Assembly: GCF_002078875.1 (NCBI RefSeq)
Contig: NC_034438.1
Coordinates: forward strand, 17,789,747 to 17,853,746
Length of the DNA stretch: 64,000 bases
From: Numida meleagris
Taxonomy: Eukaryota > Chordata > Aves > Galliformes > Numididae
Direction: 5' to 3'
A program made the position numbers and the translations under genes. The notes under the pieces were generated by a model. It did not search any database. It was not told the origin of the DNA and was given only the letters and a program-made list of their open reading frames with translations. This document shows, one piece after another, positions 61,737 to 64,000 of the stretch; position 1 is the first letter of the stretch, and each line of letters starts with the position of its first letter.

Positions 61737-62060
61737 GTAGGTTTGCCTGGGGTTGTTGTGACCAAAGTGCAGGACCCGACACTTGGCCTTGTTGAAACTC
61801 ATACGGTTTGCCTTAGCCCATCGATGCAGTCTATCCAGGTCCCTCTGTAGTGCCTTTCTACCCTCTGGCAGATCAACATTGCCTCCCAAGTTGGTGTCGT
61901 CTTCAAACTTACTGATGGTGCACTCAGTCCTCTCATCAAGATCAATGATAAAGATGCTGAATAGAAGAGGCCCAAGCACCAAGCCCTGGCATACACATTA
62001 CCAGCTTGGAATCACATTAAAACCATCACTACTTCTTTGATCCTTTTGGCCAACCTTGAT
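61737..62060 (-). mobile_element. CR1 LINE fragment, inverted, second half of reverse transcriptase
   Basis: On the minus strand it reads [10 protein letters not shown], then [12 protein letters not shown] (the palm box, with FEDD in place of FADD), then [12 protein letters not shown]. This is the ORF2 segment that normally follows where the + fragment stops, but in the opposite orientation. Both CR1 ends are missing. Confidence 0.92.
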
Positions 62061-64000
62061 ATGTTGCTCGAGGGTAGATTAACACTTTCATGTTCATCTT
62101 TGAGATTCTCATCCAGCTACTCCAAACTCCAAAAAGCTTTGTGGCCTTTTGATATTCTGACAGACAACTCTGATATGGGATGAGCAACGTAATATTTGGA
62201 CAACGTGATCTCTTCCCATGTAGTTGTAACTAGTGCCTACCAAAACCAGAACATTTTTCTCTTGATTGTTTTAGAGCAGCCTCCAGCATTTCAGATTAGT
62301 CCAAATTAACTCTGAACTCTGTAGGGCTACTAAATTAACCTAGATAATCTTGCAAGAATAAATTGCCCTTAATGTTTCTAGTAATTTCTGGTTAGGTTTG
62401 AATAATTCCATCAAATTGTTTTCTCTGAGCTTTCTCTTGAAACTCCCAAATCAAAGGCATATGAAAATGAGTAATAATTTATTACAATAATAAAATTGTG
62501 TAACTGCTGACTGTGCATGTTGTTGAGATATCAGCAAAAGCTCTCTATGCATTAAATTATTTTGGAAGAACCCCTCACACAGAAGCATTGGCAGCCTGGG
62601 ATCTTAAGTGAGGGACTGGCCCTATGTGGGTTTCAGTGCGATACATTCAGCCTCATCTCAAGGCAGAAAGTTTCTCGCTCATTGGTATTGCTTCATAGTT
62701 TGTTACATTATAGATACTATAGTGAGTGATGAAAAAGGTTGCACTATTCACAGGATGGTATTATGGTAACAACCCTAGTAATGGTATGGCGAAGTAGGTG
62801 ATTCTTCTGTGTTAGTAATGCAGCCTCAAGAATTATTAGGCATAAGTTAAGTTACTGTGTGCTGCTTCTATTTTAGTAATAGATAGAATGGGAATGAACA
62901 GGATTTAATGTTACCAGTGTTAGAATTTATGGGAATAGCTCTTTTAGTGTAATTTTACCACCTCATTTTCAGTGATTCTTGGTTATGATGTTATTAGCCT
63001 GTCAATTGGCATTTTCTTAATTTGTGAAAGCAAAACCTGGAAAGGAATCCCAGGCAAAGGGATGACCCTGTACTATAGAATGATAAACTGCCTTTCATCC
63101 CACTAGTCAGGATTTTAGAAATATGACCACACATCACTCGAGACAAAGGCGCACGCTACCTTACTTTGATTCCACATGTGATTCTGATATAGGATTCTGG
63201 AGTATTGCCCAACAGATTTTTAGTTCACTGGTCCCTTCAATTAGCACCTATACCAGGGGCCCAAATGCCCCCCAGTGAAGAATGATCTTGGGATAGAACG
63301 AAGTATTCTGATAGTTTTAAGGGAACAGATAGTTGGGTCTATAGTTCCAAATGTTTTACTTCGTAGAGAGAGTTAACCTTGGTAGTTTATTTTGCTTTGC
63401 GAATGGGTGTTCCACTTGGGCTCTGCATAACGCACTGGCCACGCAGATGCAGTGTACAAATGGAAAAAACCCTGCAGACCCTGAGAAGAATAAAAGCAGG
63501 AGAGAGTCTGTGGTGAGTGAGAGAGAAGTGCACTTTGAAGCAGGGAACGACCTGCTGGCACTGCCTATCACATCCACCGCTGGCGTGTTTCTTCTCTCTC
63601 CTTTTTGGTGGTTTGTCACCTTTCAAGGGTCAATAATAATAATGCACTAGCTTAGGGAGTTTCTGATTCCTGCTTACGGGATTATCTAGAATGGATGCCT
63701 GTGAGTGTGTGAGTGTGTGTGTGTTGACTGGAACTCATGACCCTCTGTGCAGCTCTGAGTGCATGGTTTGCTTGTCTCTGCTCATTAGACATCCTGTCTC
63801 TCAGATTCAAACGTACCCTGACACAGCACAGCTCAGCTCTAGCCACACTCACCAAGTTAGGATGTTAGTCAGCTAAGGAAAGGAATGGCCCTAGTGATGT
63901 TCTAGCACGCTTAGCTACTAATATCAATTCTATCTGGCATGCAACTCTATGGAGTTGTGGATTTTCTACTAGGCCGAAGGCATGGCGGTAAGCACCTTAA
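62061..64000. other. Intergenic, no gene recognised
   Basis: No assignable gene or large repeat. A GT-rich microsatellite lies at about 63697-63724. Overlapping frames at 63351-63650 on both strands lack recognisable domains. Confidence 0.55.
63697..63724. repeat. GT-rich microsatellite
   Basis: GTGAGTGTGTGAGTGTGTGT-type repeat, interrupted by two GA units. Confidence 0.8.

Noticed and set aside
1..64000. CRISPR arrays, operons, phage or bacterial defence systems
   Set aside because: Spliced exons, CR1, hAT/mariner and ERV content show vertebrate DNA. No regularly spaced repeats or dense co-directional genes are present.

Overview
This is vertebrate genomic DNA, almost certainly from a bird and most likely a galliform such as chicken. 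Four features point there. Fragments of CR1 non-LTR retrotransposons occur throughout, some ending in the ATTCTATGATTCT-type tail. There are two copies of a composite DNA transposon, a mariner 'Galluhop'-like element nested inside a hAT 'Charlie12'-like element. There are avian-style endogenous retroviral LTRs and an ERVL-like integrase relic. The only protein-coding gene I can support is the 3' end of GPBP1 (vasculin). From memory GPBP1 lies at human 5q11.2, and that block corresponds to the chicken Z chromosome, so a Z origin is a reasonable inference that this sequence alone does not prove.

Layout. 1-5813: the last three coding exons of GPBP1 on the + strand (76-260, 4851-4953, 5655-5813), separated by introns of about 4.6 and 0.7 kb. 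The first intron carries a minus-strand Charlie/Galluhop composite at 2223-3608. 5814 to about 7200: 3' UTR and gene end, with AATAAA signals at 6115, 6501 and 6593. 7.2-64 kb: a gene-poor interval with no convincing coding exon. It holds a solo LTR with a perfect 6-bp target duplication (9715-10209), a lone Galluhop (12969-13507), and an isolated CpG-dense patch at 16.23-16.42 kb with an ETS palindrome and a strong CTCF-type motif. It also holds CR1 pieces at 10.6, 19.2, 20.0, 26.3-29.2 (long, split by a second solo LTR of the same family), 41.7, 43.9, 44.5-45.4, 57.4 and 61.2-62.1 kb. The remaining elements are an ERVL-like 3' half (48.9-50.7 kb, minus), the second composite transposon (54.25-55.93 kb), and a short LTR abutting a CR1 (60.93-61.16 kb).

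There are no operons or prokaryotic systems and no sign of a new molecular machine. The most useful points are the CpG/ETS/CTCF patch, the twice-seen composite transposon, the datable nesting of LTR in CR1, the inverted CR1 pair, and several non-repeat, homeobox- or AP-1-motif-rich stretches that could be long-range enhancers. Repeat-family names come from memory of the families, not from a search. I did not find tRNA, rRNA or known microRNA genes by eye.
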